Notes: generated by a model not told the origin, from the letters alone. DNA of 64,000 nucleotides from Chaetomium olivaceum (GCA_039881045.1 JAYWVB010000043.1:124001-188000), one strand, 5' to 3'; counted from the first letter of the stretch, positions 23,843 to 35,714 are shown. Made by a program: numbers and translations.

Positions 23843-24670
23843 TTACAGCAGACTACGCTTCGCGGCGTAAACCAGTCCCAGAGTGCCTACCGCGACTACC
23901 CATGGCCCATATATCCTCTTGAAGTTTGTCCAGTGCGTCATCCTCCACTCTCTCTCCATATTTTTGAATGCTGCCGCCTCGTTTAGGCGCGGGAACTCGA
24001 CGTCGGGCACCTCCTTGCCCAAGAACTCACACAGCGGCGCCCACCCGTCCGCCAGACGGAACTCAAGCAGCTTGTCTTTGGGCACCATCCTCCTGACCAT
24101 CTCGTAGTGTTGCACATAGCGCTTTCTCGCGTTCGCCTTGGCCTCCTTGCCGGTTCTCGCTCCGTAGAAGCCCTGGAGGAGCTTCTTGCTGGCCGGGCCC
24201 GTGCAGGACCCTATCATAGGCTCGACGACCTCGATGAAGAACGTAGGGACTGCGCCGAAGAACATGTCGAGCGCGGCCGCCGTGCTGCAGTACCAGGCCT
24301 CCATCTCCCGCTCGACAAGCACGACCTTGGCCTCCGGGTATGCCTTGATCAGTTGTGCTGCGAAGAGCGGGGCGAGGTCGGTAACGGCCTCGCAGGGCCC
24401 AAAGGCGGCATCCCAGTCCTCGCGGGTGAAGGGCTGCCCCGTGTAGGTGGGTAGGCTGGGGAAGGTAGCGTCGGCGGCGCGCATGAAGACCTCGAAATCG
24501 GAGGGGTATGAGAAGATGGCGTCGATCCCGTGGTGCACGTCTTGGTAACCCAAGATCCGGTAGGCGGCGGCCATAGATGCCGTGCCTGTTTTGGGCATGC
24601 CGAGGGAAAGGACCTGCATTGGCCTTAAGGGACGGGATTCGCTGACTGGTGGCATTGTGAAACTTAGCAA
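23843..24670 (-). CDS. P-loop sulfotransferase-like protein (Sulfotransfer_4 family), 275 aa
   Basis: Single-exon gene. It shows the sulfotransferase nucleotide-binding loop LGMPKTGTASM near residues 23-33, where the 5'-phosphate of PAPS would bind, then LGYQDVHHG, and the conserved segment AYPEAKVVLVEREMEAWYCS. The region ...HYEMVRRMVPKDKLLEFRLADGWAPLCEFLGKEVPD is characteristic of the fungal Sulfotransfer_4 group, often mislabelled as NAD-dependent epimerase. The C terminus has one hydrophobic segment (VVAVGTLGLVYAA), suggesting a tail anchor. An alternative start is the Met at residue 6. Substrate unknown. The frame is intact. It stands alone in a gene-poor region. Confidence 0.85.
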   Translation of the reverse strand: MLSFTMPPVSESRPLRPMQVLSLGMPKTGTASMAAAYRILGYQDVHHGIDAIFSYPSDFEVFMRAADATFPSLPTYTGQPFTREDWDAAFGPCEAVTDLAPLFAAQLIKAYPEAKVVLVEREMEAWYCSTAAALDMFFGAVPTFFIEVVEPMIGSCTGPASKKLLQGFYGARTGKEAKANARKRYVQHYEMVRRMVPKDKLLEFRLADGWAPLCEFLGKEVPDVEFPRLNEAAAFKNMEREWRMTHWTNFKRIYGPWVVAVGTLGLVYAAKRSLL

Positions 24671-27600
24671 CTTCAGTGCCCTTTTGAGCTGGGTCTGATG
24701 CGGAGTAGATGAGTCGGATAATTGGATTTGGCGGGAGGCGATCTACGATATGTCCACTGATGCGGGAATGGTCCCCTTATGTACTCCGAGCACTGGAAGC
24801 TCGCGCTACGTTGATATGAGCTGAAGGCATGGGGCGGGAATCGGGGTCATCCCTCCCCGACATGTCATCTATTTGGGGTCCCAGGCAAATCCCACTGCCT
24901 GGAGGATCGGGCTCGGTGATTTACGCAGGGGACCGACGTCAAATCGGTCCCAGAGACCAGGTTCGGGGAGCTGCCTTCCACCCTGGGATGAGGGTTTTTC
25001 GGGCACAGATAGATGCCCCCTTGGTCGCGTGGACCGGTGTCAGGGAAGAACTTGAGAGCGCACATCTGATTGGTTTCTCAACCAAGGGAGCGAGATGCCT
25101 TCGGATATCTCTCATACTGCAGTGACAGACCTGACCGTGCGCGGTAATTTCTGGGGTTCGATTGGGGGCAGCAGAAAACGGCGGACTTCCAATTGTCGAC
25201 CGGGAAAAGTAAGCCACCTTCTACGCTAACATGGGCACCTCGGCGCCGCCGATGCAGGTCGCCAAAATCTACCGCTGGCAGAGCCAAATACGCGAACAGT
25301 CTTGAAAAGGGACATCTTCTTCGAGCATTTTTTTTTATGTAGGGAATGCTCAGGACCACCAAAATACTGTGACAGGATAGACCCGATCATGTTAGTACTC
25401 GGGCCGCATGCCGTAGCACGACGCTGTTTGGCTGATGAAGCGAGATCTGGGGCGGTACCACAGAAGTTCCGATCAGCCGGACCGGTGGGTCCGGCGGGTC
25501 GAGTGGTGAATCACCCGCACCATCGGGCCGTACAGTACAACCCTGGTTTGTTCGAAGAGTGCGTCCGATCTGACATCTGACAAGGGTCCTGGTTCAGAAG
25601 TTGAAACCAATATCTTGACAGCCCAACATCGGCTTAAAATAAAGGAAAATGCAATGAATGGAATCGATGATAAACGCAATTACTGTCAAACCCCTCTTTC
25701 TTTTCAAAAAAGCGTCATTTTGCCGTTGAGTTGGAGATTTTGGCATGGACCCCGGTCTTGAAGTTACTGTGGTACGCGCTAACGAACTTTCAGGGATTGG
25801 AGTGTAAGGTGGCTTGCTCACGCAATCAGCCTAGAAAAAGTCCGGGAGGAAGCAAAATTTGGAAACAGAAACGCCGTAAATGAAATTCGGATCGTCGTTG
25901 CCAAGCTGACGTGACGTCGAACCCGAGGGATCTGGTCCGTTGGGCTTCTCATTGCTGTGAGATGATCCGCCGGCAACACTCGAGGTCAGCCCGCCGGCAA
26001 CTGCGGTCAAGTGTTTACGTGTCTCGGCTCCAACGCAGGAGAATGCTGTTCGGAGCACTGCTTTTGCGGCAATGGCATTGGCTCAGCCCACGTTTCTTCT
26101 CTGCCATAATTAGGTAATCGGTGAGCCGGGGATTCTTGAAACCCCATGACGAAAGGTGGCTCTCGTGCGAGCTGAATTCCCAATTTGACGTGTTCCGGCA
26201 TCAGCCTTAAGTTGACTCCCCACCGCCGCAATCCACTTCTTCGCTTTGGCGAGAATGGGTCAAACACAAGGAACAGTTTCTATTGTCATACGACGTAATG
26301 AAGTGCAGCCATTAATGTCCCACTTGTGTAGGACCATCCGTTTGAAAGATCATACATACCTTAGTTGAACTCGAGCGGAGGCTGGCAAAAACCCAGGATC
26401 GCCCTCTTCGGAGATCGAAACTGCCTAGGCACATCAGTGGATGAATCGGACAGCTCGTATTTTCAGCGATGCATTGCATTTCTCCCGGTAGAACGATCTG
26501 GGGGAACCAATATCGAGGATTCATCTTCGCTATGAATGTTGCTTGACTGGCCTGCTCCCCAGCCCCTGGAAACCATACAGCACATTGTTGGACCTGGGCA
26601 CATGGCTGATCTTGAGAATACATTGCGTTGCATTGAGCGGATATTGCGTGCTCGTAGGTAACTTGAGCATGAGTCTCCGTCACGTATGTACCAGGTATCT
26701 TTCCTACACAGTAGCTACGTGGTTCCGCAGGCCACATCATGCCAAGAGAAAAGCAATTATTATCCAGGGGGTTCCTGAACTTCAATCAGCAATGGTGACA
26801 CGTGAAGAGAGCCAGTCCAGGTATATCTACCTCTGCGAAAATGCTCATTTTTAGGGTTACTGCTACCACTACACAACCTCGTGGGGCGTCTGCAGTAAGT
26901 TTATCCGCCTATACTCCTTCCGCTTTACGATGTCCCCGTAAACAAAACACTGAACAAATTGTTAGCCACCATCACGGGCAGACTGGGGCAACTGGTGTAT
27001 CGTGTACTCGTGAGCCTCAACACTAAAAGTTCTTTTCTCGAAAATAACTCTTGCTCACTAATGTACAGGCAAGAGTACTGCCGCGGTGAGGAACCACGGG
27101 CAGGAACGACAAGGCACCGAGCTACAGCTGTGCAGGAATCTAAGCTGTCTACTACTAAGCGTCTCCAAGTGACATTGGAGGTCATCGCTGATAGAGAAGT
27201 CCACCTCGTCCAAGTATCTTCCGCTAGTTGGCACCCTCGATGATGCCCAGTTGTTTTCCTATTACAAGGTTTTCCTAGCATCTCCTTGCAAATGCAGAGG
27301 TCTTCCCGTCTCAATGAATATGGTTTTCCAGAGTTCCAAGTGCACCACAACAATCACAAGCCTTTTCCTACAAATATCCATGCCACCCGTTGAATTGCTC
27401 GGATGATGTGCACCTACGAACCGCACTTGTTTCTCGACTTTCAGCACACGCCGAGTCTAAATGATTCTATTAGTACCTCGCCACAAGGTAATGGGCAAGT
27501 TTACGCTGGATGGGGTGGCAAAAAGTGGGGGCGTATCTGATCGTGCCATGCTGCTTCGTACTATGCTACTAGACAGTAAGGATAAAGCGAAGCTGCCGTC

Positions 27601-28031
27601 ACGGGTGTTGGCCACAACGCAACAGTGCATGATTATGCACAATTATGCACATCACGCAGCTGTGGCATCCAACCGCTTCCCGAGAAATTTTGGAGGATTT
27701 ATTTATTAGATGGCCTCACTTAGCCGGCATAACGTCATTTGTATCGTTGCTATTTGCTTCATTGACGAACTTCATCAGGTTCAATATCAACACTTAGTTC
27801 ATGGCGCACGTCTGGCCTGACGGCGCTAATTGTCTGTCTGAAGGCACATCCGTATCACTGCACATATACCATGCATTTTGGTAGTGATTGCCACAGAATA
27901 ACTAAAATGAAACGCGGAATCCTGACCAGCGTTTATGAGTAGAACTGCCGTTGTGGTTGGGTTTCCGGTTGCCCCGGGTTCGTTCAAACCCGTCAACTCT
28001 AATAAAAGATGGACTTGCAACAAACACTATT
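24671..28031. other. Gene-poor stretch, nothing supported
   Basis: More than 3 kb between the sulfotransferase gene and the second 5S gene. Open frames on either strand are short (at most 157 codons) and not recognisable. No repeats, terminal repeats or transposon proteins were seen. Confidence 0.5.
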
Positions 28032-28151
28032 ACATACGACCATATCCACGAGAAAGTACGGGATCCCGTCCGCTCTCCCCTAGTCAAACTCGTGAGAGCC
28101 GAACTAGTACTCAGGTCGGTGACGACTGGGGAATCCTCGGTGTTGTATGTT
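28032..28151 (+). rRNA. 5S ribosomal RNA gene (variant)
   Basis: About 120 bp, starting ACATACGACCATATCC and ending GTGTTGTATGT, followed by a run of T (28150-28158). The 5' half is nearly identical to the copy at 22386-22505. It differs in the 3' half: CTAGTACTCAGGTCGGTG instead of CTAGTAGTTGGGTCGGTG, and ACTGGGGAATCC instead of ACCAGCGAATCC. It is either one of the several 5S isotypes known in Neurospora-like genomes or a pseudogene. Confidence 0.8.
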
Positions 28152-28915
28152 TTTTTTTCCGTCCTCATGACCTGTGAGGGGGCGGATCGGGTGTGGCTAG
28201 AGATACTTTAGTATTCAATAATAGATAGGTAAGGGAGTTTCATTGCTGGTGAGTTGGTGTAGGACGTGGGGTGGCTTCGATAAATGTTATGTTCGGGTGG
28301 GGGTATTGGTCCATTCTGCATGTCATCTAGTGGATGGGCCTACAATGACATCGATTCTCGCGCCCTCAATTTCCTCTATCTAACTCTGCTTGGTTGATTT
28401 CTGTTACTTGATGGCTTTATTTATTTATTCATTTCACTCCATTTATTTGCCCTATCCCTTGGTGGTTTTTCCGTCAAGTGACGTCCGCGTGATTTGCACG
28501 TGGCGGACGTGCTGTTAGCTCAATTTCTCATTGGCCAACCGTCAGAGATATCCGTTGCCCCCAATCCCAAACGACCTGGAATCTGCAGCTTTGTTTCAAG
28601 TCTTCTCCCTTTCTGGCGCCTCCCTCATCGCGTCGCGAAACGCGCGGGCATCAGGCCAGCCAGACAAGATCAGCCCATTCCATTCCCACCTGAACATTCA
28701 ACTCCCCCCCGAACGATTCCCCATCTGAGTTTTGCGTTGTGTGTGTCGCGGTGTCAAACAGCCGGGCAGCCCCCAACCCCCACCCGACCGCCATTTCACC
28801 CACTCGCCAAGCCATCCAGCCGGCAAACACTGGAAACCATCCCACATCCCACTTCGGACACCGCGACAATCTCACCACCCAGCAACCTCCACCCCATCCA
28901 GATACTTGGGGTTCA
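28152..28915. promoter_or_regulatory. Upstream region of the membrane-protein gene at 28916
   Basis: About 760 bp. The last 350 bp are C/A-rich with little G, as in long fungal 5' leaders. No TATA box or uORF can be assigned with confidence. Confidence 0.35.
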
Positions 28916-30226
28916 ATGGCGTCCACCACCATGCCACGCCACAACCCCGACCCCGACCCGACGAACCACCACCACAACCCGCACAACAACCCTTCCAGCG
29001 CTACCACCACCACCACCACCGTCATCACCCCAACAACCCTCCCGGCCCCGCTGCTCCGCACCGCCGCCCTCCTCACTTTTGTCCCCGCCCTCCCGCTATG
29101 TGTCACACACGGCGCCCTCTCGCGCGACGTCGTCCCGGCGCTGGGGCTCGTCCCGCTGTTTTTTTCCGCGGTCGTGTCGCTGTTTTTGGTGCTGAGCGCT
29201 CGTTCACGTGCTCGTTCTGAAGTTGACGATGGTGCTGGGGTTGGTGGTGGGGCTGGTCTGGGCGTTGGGAAAGGGAAGGCCGTGTCGCGGCGGTTGGGCG
29301 GAGAGGGCGGTATGGAGGGGTTGATTGCTGCGTCTGCTGCTGCTGCTGCTGTTGCTGCTGCTTCGAGGGGTAGGGGGGTGGATGAATGGGGGGAGGAAGT
29401 CGGGGAGGAGAGTGGGCTTGGATTAGGGGAGGAGGAGGATGGGTATGAGGGTTATGGGGATGCGGGACGTCGGGCGTCGGTGTTGACGCATCGGATTCTG
29501 GTGTTTGTGGTGGATGTCGTTCTTGCTGCCGGGCTGATGGTCGTGTTGGTGTTTACGTGGATTCGAACCGGGCACCAGGGGAACAAGCGCCCCGAGCTGG
29601 CGATGCTCGCGGCTTATAGCACCATGCCGCTGTTGGCTAATTTGTGAGTTTTGAGATACCGGGCTCGGGGTTGAAAGGTGGCTTGCTAACCTGGATATAG
29701 CCTCATTCACACGTACCTTGCCGCGCGCGAGCTCGTCGCTGGTCTGGCGATCCCTGGCTTGGTCGAGTACACGGCGTGGCGCGTTGTGCCGGCTGATTGC
29801 CCGCATTGCGGACACCGGTTGCGGCCGGACTCGTTGCCGCCTATCCCGTGGTATGAGACTGTCTCCCGGCCGAAAGTGTCGCTTCCGCGGATTACGACAC
29901 CGTCCATTTCCCGACCCTCGCTACCAGCCTTCAGCATGCCTAGGTTCTCCGGCCTGAAGGGCCCCGGCGAGTGGAAGGTTCCGAACTGGATGAAGGGCAA
30001 GAATGTAGATGCAAGCCTCTTTGTCGACGACGAGCAAAATGAGCGTGACCGCTACCGGGATGACCCTGACGCGCCGTTTGAAGGGCCACCAGGCACAACT
30101 ACGGCGGTCGCCACTGGATCTGCGGGTCCTGAACCGGTGGAGGAGGTCGTGGTGGGAAAGAAGGACAAGAAGACGAAGAACTCTCCAAGTTCAGCATACG
30201 GTGACGATGAGGTGGCTACCTGGTGA
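28916..30226 (+). CDS. Multi-pass membrane protein, uncharacterised, 417 aa
   Basis: Not recognised by name. Exons are 28916-29643 and 29701-30226, joined over a 57-nt intron (GTGAGT...GCTAAC...ATAG). The N terminus is low-complexity (His/Asn/Thr/Pro). Four hydrophobic segments follow: TAALLTFVPALPLCVTHGA, VPALGLVPLFFSAVVSLFLV, ILVFVVDVVLAAGLMVVLVF, and a segment around AMLAAYSTMPLLANFLIHTYL spanning the splice site. Between segments 2 and 3 lies a Gly/Ala-rich loop. After the last span comes CPHCGHRL, a C-x2-C zinc-ribbon-like half-site, and a hydrophilic Lys/Asp-rich C terminus predicted to be cytosolic. The frame is intact. Confidence 0.75.
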
Positions 30227-30898
30227 TCTAACATGGAATGCTTGCTGTTCGAATCTTTTTCACCATCGGGGCTTTGTGGATATTATGCTTTTGCGAGCGA
30301 GTTTCTTTGCGATCGTTTTTCAACTTGCAGGAGTTCACAATCAGATACCCAATCTTTGTGTCGATTTTACTCGCTCAGTCAACTTGTGTTCTTCAATTTT
30401 CAGTATCTTGGCTCAGCAACCAGAATGTGAAACGCTTGGACCACAGGATGTGATTTTAATGAGACTATTTCACCACCTAGAGAACTTACTACACTGTCCA
30501 TTGCATACCTAGGGGCATTCAACGACGGGTTTTAACCATCCACCAAGTCTCGAATCAGTTCGTCAACGAGCCTTGCTAAACAATACGGTTGCTGTAGCAA
30601 CGAATAGGGGATGTCCACAGCAAAGTCAACCTCAGTGCAACCCCCGAGGTGATGTTTGGCATTCGCGGATAGGCACAGTTGGATTTTAACTCGTTATGCT
30701 GCAAGCCCATGCAACAGTGAAAGATCCCCGGCTAGAGGATGTCATAATTACAGGCCCCAGATTTGGCCCCCAAATTACCCCTGTTTCGGGGCTGCCTGTT
30801 TGGCTCCCTCCGACAACAACCACCCGTCCCGGACCACCAAATACAAGGCAAACCACCATCACCCAACAACCCTCACCTCACAGAACTAAACAACCAAA
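30227..30898. other. Intergenic, nothing supported
   Basis: 3' region of the membrane-protein gene and promoter of the next gene. It ends in a very C/A-rich leader directly upstream of the ATG at 30899. No other feature seen. Confidence 0.4.
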
Positions 30899-31847
30899 AT
30901 GACCACCCCACCCCCCATCACCTCAAACCACCCCTCATCCCCCTCCTCCTCTTCCACCTCATCCTCCTCCTCCCCACCCCTCCCGCCACCCCCCGCCCCC
31001 TGGACCCTCGACACCCTCCCGCACCTCGAACGCGCCAGCCTGCGCGTGACCCAAACCGACCTGGTCCGCGCGCTCGACCACGTCGGCGCCCTGCTGGATG
31101 CCGCCCGCATCCCCTGGGCCCTGATGGGCGGCCTGGCGCTGCTGCTGCACGGGTATCGCAACCGCACGACGAGGGATATCGATGTTGCCGTCGGGGAGGG
31201 GGTGAGGGCGCGGGATGTCATTGCGGTTTTGGGGGCGAGGGGTCACGGTGGTGCTGATGGGGAGGGGGGGAGTTTCGGGGTTTATACCCCGCCGTTGTTG
31301 TCCGTGGCGGGGAGTGGGTGTGGGAGGTTTTATGTGTTGCTGGAGAGGGAGGGGGAGGGTGGTGATTTGGGGGAGGGCCCTGGTGGAGAGGGGGTGGTGG
31401 TGGAGGTGGATGTTATTTTGGCAGGTGGGTGAATTTTGGTTGGTGAATAGAGAGGTCTTTGACGGTTTTGTGGTTTGTGGAGGGCCCTGGCTGACTGACG
31501 TCTTGGTAGGGCATCTCGGCGCTCCGAAATCCCTCGTTGGCGCGACGGCCACAAAGACGGCACAGACGGTGGTGGGGCTGCGTTCGTACAGTGTTCTCTC
31601 CGTGCAGCAGATGTGTCGGGCCAAGCTACATGCCCTTTACGAGCGAGAAGCAGAGCGAGACTTTGGTGATCTGGAGTGGCTTTGCATGAACTTCACTGCC
31701 GAGGTTGCTGAGGCGGCAGATACGTTTGACGAAGAAGAGCGGGAGAATTTTGTGGCGAAGTATCGGGAGAGGCATCCTGACTTGCAGGAGGCATTGATTA
31801 AAGGGTTGATGGCGACGATGAGGTTGGGGGTTAAGGGAGTGGCGTAG
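30899..31847 (+). CDS. Nucleotidyltransferase-fold protein (AbiEii/MNT-like), 287 aa
   Basis: Exons 30899-31424 and 31510-31847 with an 85-nt intron (GTGGGT...CTGAC...GTAG); the joined frame is exact. The first 35 residues are Ser/Pro only. The core reads ALMGGLALLLHGYRNRTTRD followed by IDVAV: the G-G-x-A-x(n)-H-G-x(2)-R-x-T-x-D-[IV]-D pattern of the minimal nucleotidyltransferase superfamily, in which the two Asp bind metal. A third acidic position is offered by VVEVDVILAG after a variable loop. The second exon is helical (LSVQQMCRAKLHALYEREAERDFGDLEWL). Related fungal proteins exist, but substrate and role are unknown; bacterial relatives include AbiEii-type antitoxin/toxin partners, and no such pairing is seen here. 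The frame is intact. Confidence 0.8.
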
Positions 31848-32180
31848 TCTACTCAAGTACATACTTATGTGAGATCAAGAGCGGTGCAATCAGAAAGGAA
31901 GGGAAATGATCTTGCATTTCCCCGTCGCAACTTCGTCCCATTCTGTCGGCTAAAGATACCAAATATTGAATTCGCAGGTATGGGGGTAAGTGGAGTGGAT
32001 AGGCAAGGGAAGTGACAGAATGGATGAGTTGCCATAATATATTGATCAAGTGCTGGGTTTGACTGCATCTGCAAAACTGGACGCAGGGCATCACAACACC
32101 GAAACTCCTGTCTCTGTGCATGAACTGTTTAGCCATGCGAGATGCAACTCGCCCCGTAACCATCTGGCAGGCAAATAAAC
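31848..32180. other. Intergenic, nothing supported
   Basis: Short 3' region of the nucleotidyltransferase gene up to the start of a dispersed repeat. No gene or RNA seen. Confidence 0.4.
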
Positions 32181-32440
32181 AAGTGTCCCCCCTCTGACCA
32201 GGGGAAGAATCACGCAGTCACACGTCGCTGCGTTGCATTATCGTGGCGGATCCTTTACTTTCGAAAGCTGGTGAACTTGATGTCTAATTTCCTTCTCTGC
32301 TTGAGACCAAGAGACTGGTCCATCCCGAGCCTTCTTATATACAGCTGAAAATGTAACGCGCAAAACGGAAAAACAAAAGAGCCCTACCTCTGAACAAGCA
32401 AAGAGTATCCCTGCGCTGGGCGCGCCCCAGCTCAATATAT
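32181..32440 (+). repeat. Dispersed repeat, left copy (about 260 bp)
   Basis: Aligns by eye with 36574-36837 in the same orientation. Shared landmarks in order are AAGTGTCCCCC.CTCTGA at the start, CTTATATACA in the middle, AACG.GC..AAACGGAAAA with CCCTACC.CTGAACA, and GCCCCAG.TCAATAT at the end. It starts with TG and has a TATA-like centre, so it could be an old solo LTR, but no target duplication is visible. Confidence 0.55.
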
Positions 32441-32878
32441 ATAATGTGCGCCGACCTATATTTGCCAGCCTCCACCGCTGACTCGAAGATGGGAGAGAAC
32501 TGATATTCGAACGCGACGGGACTTTTACTCTGTTCTACACGGTATTGATCCTGCATCGGCACGGCTCGCGGGGAGGGTCCTGGAATGGCTAATGGACTCA
32601 GGGAGGCTGATGATGTTCAGTTTGGCCAGGAGGCTTGAGCTAGAAGCGGCGGCCTAGCACGCACCTCCCTCGGAGGCCAGGAGGCCTCCTCTCTTTGTAT
32701 ACGCAGGCTCACGCACATGTACTTTCCTTAACTGTCGGTATGGGTTTTTCATCCGGCCCGCGAGGGCGCGGTTTTCCTGTACATTAAATAGCTGAAGGTC
32801 CGGCACGCCTTAGGGCATAGCGGGGTATGAATAATAATATTTGCCAGCCTGCGATTGTCTGCCTTGGCCTAGCAATAT

Positions 32879-35714
32879 CTATACTTTTTGGATATCGACT
32901 TTTACATCCCTCTTTAACTGGCCCGGCTTTGCCTTTTTCATCTTCTCATCAATTCCCTCTTGACCACGGGCATCCTGCTTCTGCAAAAGTCTGTAAGGCA
33001 GCTGTCCGACCTCCTCAACTGACAGGTCCGCCAATGTTTCCGCTGGATGTTGCATGAGTGCCTCCCTGAACAAACTCAAGCTGCTGCGTTGGGGCGCAAA
33101 CGGCAATGGCGCACGGCTAAGAATGGTGCTGATTCCGACAATAACACAACCGATAACAGCGACGACGAAGCCGAGAGTTCTTGTCCTGGACGAAAGGTTG
33201 TACACCCACATCTCAGAAATGATGAAGTTCTCAAGAACCCGGTCGGTGCCCTTGCTTGCTGGTACTGTATCGTCGAGGAGTACCTCTTCATAGTTGATGA
33301 TACCCAACGCGCTGGTCATGACGATGACGTGAATGTAGGACAGGCCCCAAAATTTCATCGGGTTCACGGTTGTAGAATTGGAGCTGCTGCGTAGTAGGTC
33401 GAGAACTAACGCCGCAGCCGGGTTGTTCAAGTCAGCCGGCACGATCCCTGAAGAATTGACGTCCCAACTTGCAAGCACCCAATCCGGGTGGATGTAGACC
33501 GGTTCCTCCGCGTCCGGCTCCTTGTCGACGGTAAGCCTTGTGTCGCCTGTCATGTTAATGAGACGCTGGGTGGCGTCCAGTTCGTAAGTGCCAAAGGCTA
33601 AATGGGAAGCCGAGTTGCACCAGGTGGTTGAGTAAACGTGCGGGTCAGGGGTAAGTCGTGGGCCATTACCACCGGTGCTGTTATTCCGGTAACTATACTC
33701 TACCACCTGTTGATTCAAGGCAGTAGCCCGGTGCTCCGGCAGCACGGGCTCGGAAAACAGCGCGTTCCAGTCACAGGAAGGCTTTGGCTGTCCGTTCTCT
33801 ATGGGCATCCAGCAGTTCCTTGATGACGAGTTCAAAAAGACAAGACGCGACACCGAGTAAAAGTCGATGGAGGCGGCGGAATAAGTCTCATTCGTGAATG
33901 GATTGGTCTCGTGAATATGAAACTGGGCATGATGATTTCTTGACCCGGGCCAGCCTTGGCCAACCCGGATGCATCGCGTCAACGGCCCTTGCTCTGGATC
34001 TGATGAAGACAGCTGAAGGCTCGGCGGGGGAGCGGACGCGTAGCAGCGGACCGACATGTCTTTTGCGACTGAGATAACGGAAACGTTGCCCCTGGAACAG
34101 TTACCGGAGAGACCGAAAGCAGGGCCATGCCGTCTGAATCCGACGTCAAGGGTAGTTTTGTATGTCCGATGGAGAGATTGGGTGACAGGCTCCCCGTCGT
34201 ATAGCACTGGCACCATCCCGTTTACATCTTGTGGTTCGTCAAGATCGCTGAATGGGATGAATTCGATGGCGCCTTCCTTGCTACCGAGTTGCATGGAGTT
34301 TATCTGATCCCAAGGAAACGCTACCGAGAATTGATACCTGTAGAACTGCGCAAGGAGTTGATCCAATACCCTTCGACAGGGGATCCAAATATTGCCGTGC
34401 ATGAGCCAGTCATGCACCCGAATATCCGTCCGAATGTAATCTTCCCTAGCCGAGGGGTGGATATGACGGGTGTCCCTCGCAAAGTCCTCGGCCAACTGTT
34501 CGATATCCTTACGTTGGAAGAATGTCGTTGGCTGGTGACCAACGTAGCGCCCGGAAATCGGGTGTGGCGGGATGGTGATGTTTGGAGGATGCTCGGAGTT
34601 CAACTGGATAAACCGGCGGGATGGCAGTTGATGGATAATGGCTGTCTCTCGGACCGGAAGAAGTAGAATGGCGATGGGGGGACCCAAGACGGCCGAGACA
34701 GCGCACAAGTGTCACGAATATGCCAACAGGTAGGGTCTCCGGGAGCGGCGCGGGATGCTCCGGACCAATCGATAGATGAACCAATCAGAGGAGCCGCAGA
34801 GGTGATCAGTGAGCTCAGTTGGAGGAAACTACTGAGCACACTGAGCACCTCTAGCGAAGCCACCAATTAGGGAGCCTGGTCCGTACGAAGGAGATCAGTG
34901 AGCTCAGTTGGAGGGAACTACTGAGCACACTGAGCACCCAGGAATTAGATAGTATATAGTCATTCGTTCTGGAGAGCTCTGGGAGTTCTCCAGTTAGCAA
35001 TCACAACTACAGTTCGCTACAAGCTCGAGAGCCTACTGTTGAGACAAGTCTTTGTTGTGCACCCTTTGGCTGCACCGAACCTAGTACCTTTGCAAGACAC
35101 CTTCGATCAGACTGAACCCTAACAGGACAAGGTCCAGGAGAGGTTCGTCACAACAAGACTGCGACGAGAACTAAGAGAGCGTATAATTTGTACGAATACC
35201 CATTCCTTCGGCTGCTACCGTGGAAAGGTTGCCAAAAAGAAGAGCTCAGAAATTCGACTAATCCCATGAATTTAGTGTGCAGGTCGAGATATTGCAGCGG
35301 TAGTCCCTCGTGGCGTCTTGCGCATGCCATTGATAGGTTGTAGATCAAAGTCCCAGCGATGAAGAAAAACCAGATCTCTAGCAACTTGGCAACCAGCTGC
35401 AGGGCGTTGAGAACGTTTTGGTCAATGGAGGCCAGCCGCCGTGGTTCCCCATACGCAACGTCCGGGTTCGTTGTGATTATACCATTGCTGTTTTCCTTCC
35501 AAAGATCAAAGTAACAAGCCTGGAAAAGGCAGCCAAAGCTCAAGGCAACGAGACGGCCTCGGCCGTTAAAGACCATCAGCGTGACGACTATTGCAAGCCA
35601 ACCAAGGCCGCTAGCTGCGAGTATGACGCGTGAAAATCGAGCTTGTTTGTAATTTTGGGTGTCGGTTGTGGTTGCGTCGATACTAGTGGACGCTTCTACA
35701 TATTTCGAAGCCAT
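32879..35714 (-). pseudogene. Large fungal membrane protein gene interrupted by a solo LTR
   Basis: The 5' part (35158-35714) and 3' part (32879-34709) form one open frame of about 795 codons when the LTR at 34710-35152 and one copy of its 5-bp target duplication are ignored. The codon interrupted lies inside a hydrophobic stretch (LYALLVLVAVL before, CAVSAVLGPPIAILLLP after). As it stands, translation from 35714 stops a few bases into the LTR. The protein has membrane segments near ILAASGLGWLAIVVTLMVF, VAKLLEIWFFFIAGTLIYNL, the interrupted segment, and TLGFVVAVIGCVIVGISTIL. A long central part carries many N-glycosylation sequons (NIT, NCS, NVS, NET, NNST, NMT), indicating a large extracellular domain. 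It belongs to a widespread but unnamed class of fungal membrane proteins. The rest of the frame is undamaged, so the insertion is probably recent. Confidence 0.8.
34710..35152 (+). mobile_element. Solo LTR (443 bp) with 5-bp target duplication ACAAG
   Basis: Begins TGTCACGAATATG and ends GGTTCGTCACA, that is, TG...CA with short imperfect inverted ends. It is flanked on both sides by ACAAG (34705-34709 and 35153-35157), an exact 5-bp target duplication typical of Ty1/copia and Ty3/gypsy integrases. A TATA-like TAGTATATAG lies near 34950. A 47-bp segment starting GATCAGTGAGCTCAGTTGG is duplicated inside (34803-34850 and 34893-34939). No gag or pol sequence is present, so the element has been reduced to one LTR by recombination. 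Orientation is nominal. Its insertion interrupts the minus-strand gene described above. Confidence 0.9.

Noticed and set aside
22386..28151. A 5.8-kb element with about 120-bp terminal inverted repeats
   Set aside because: The inverted repeats are two 5S rRNA genes, recognised by their ends, internal control region and T-run terminators.
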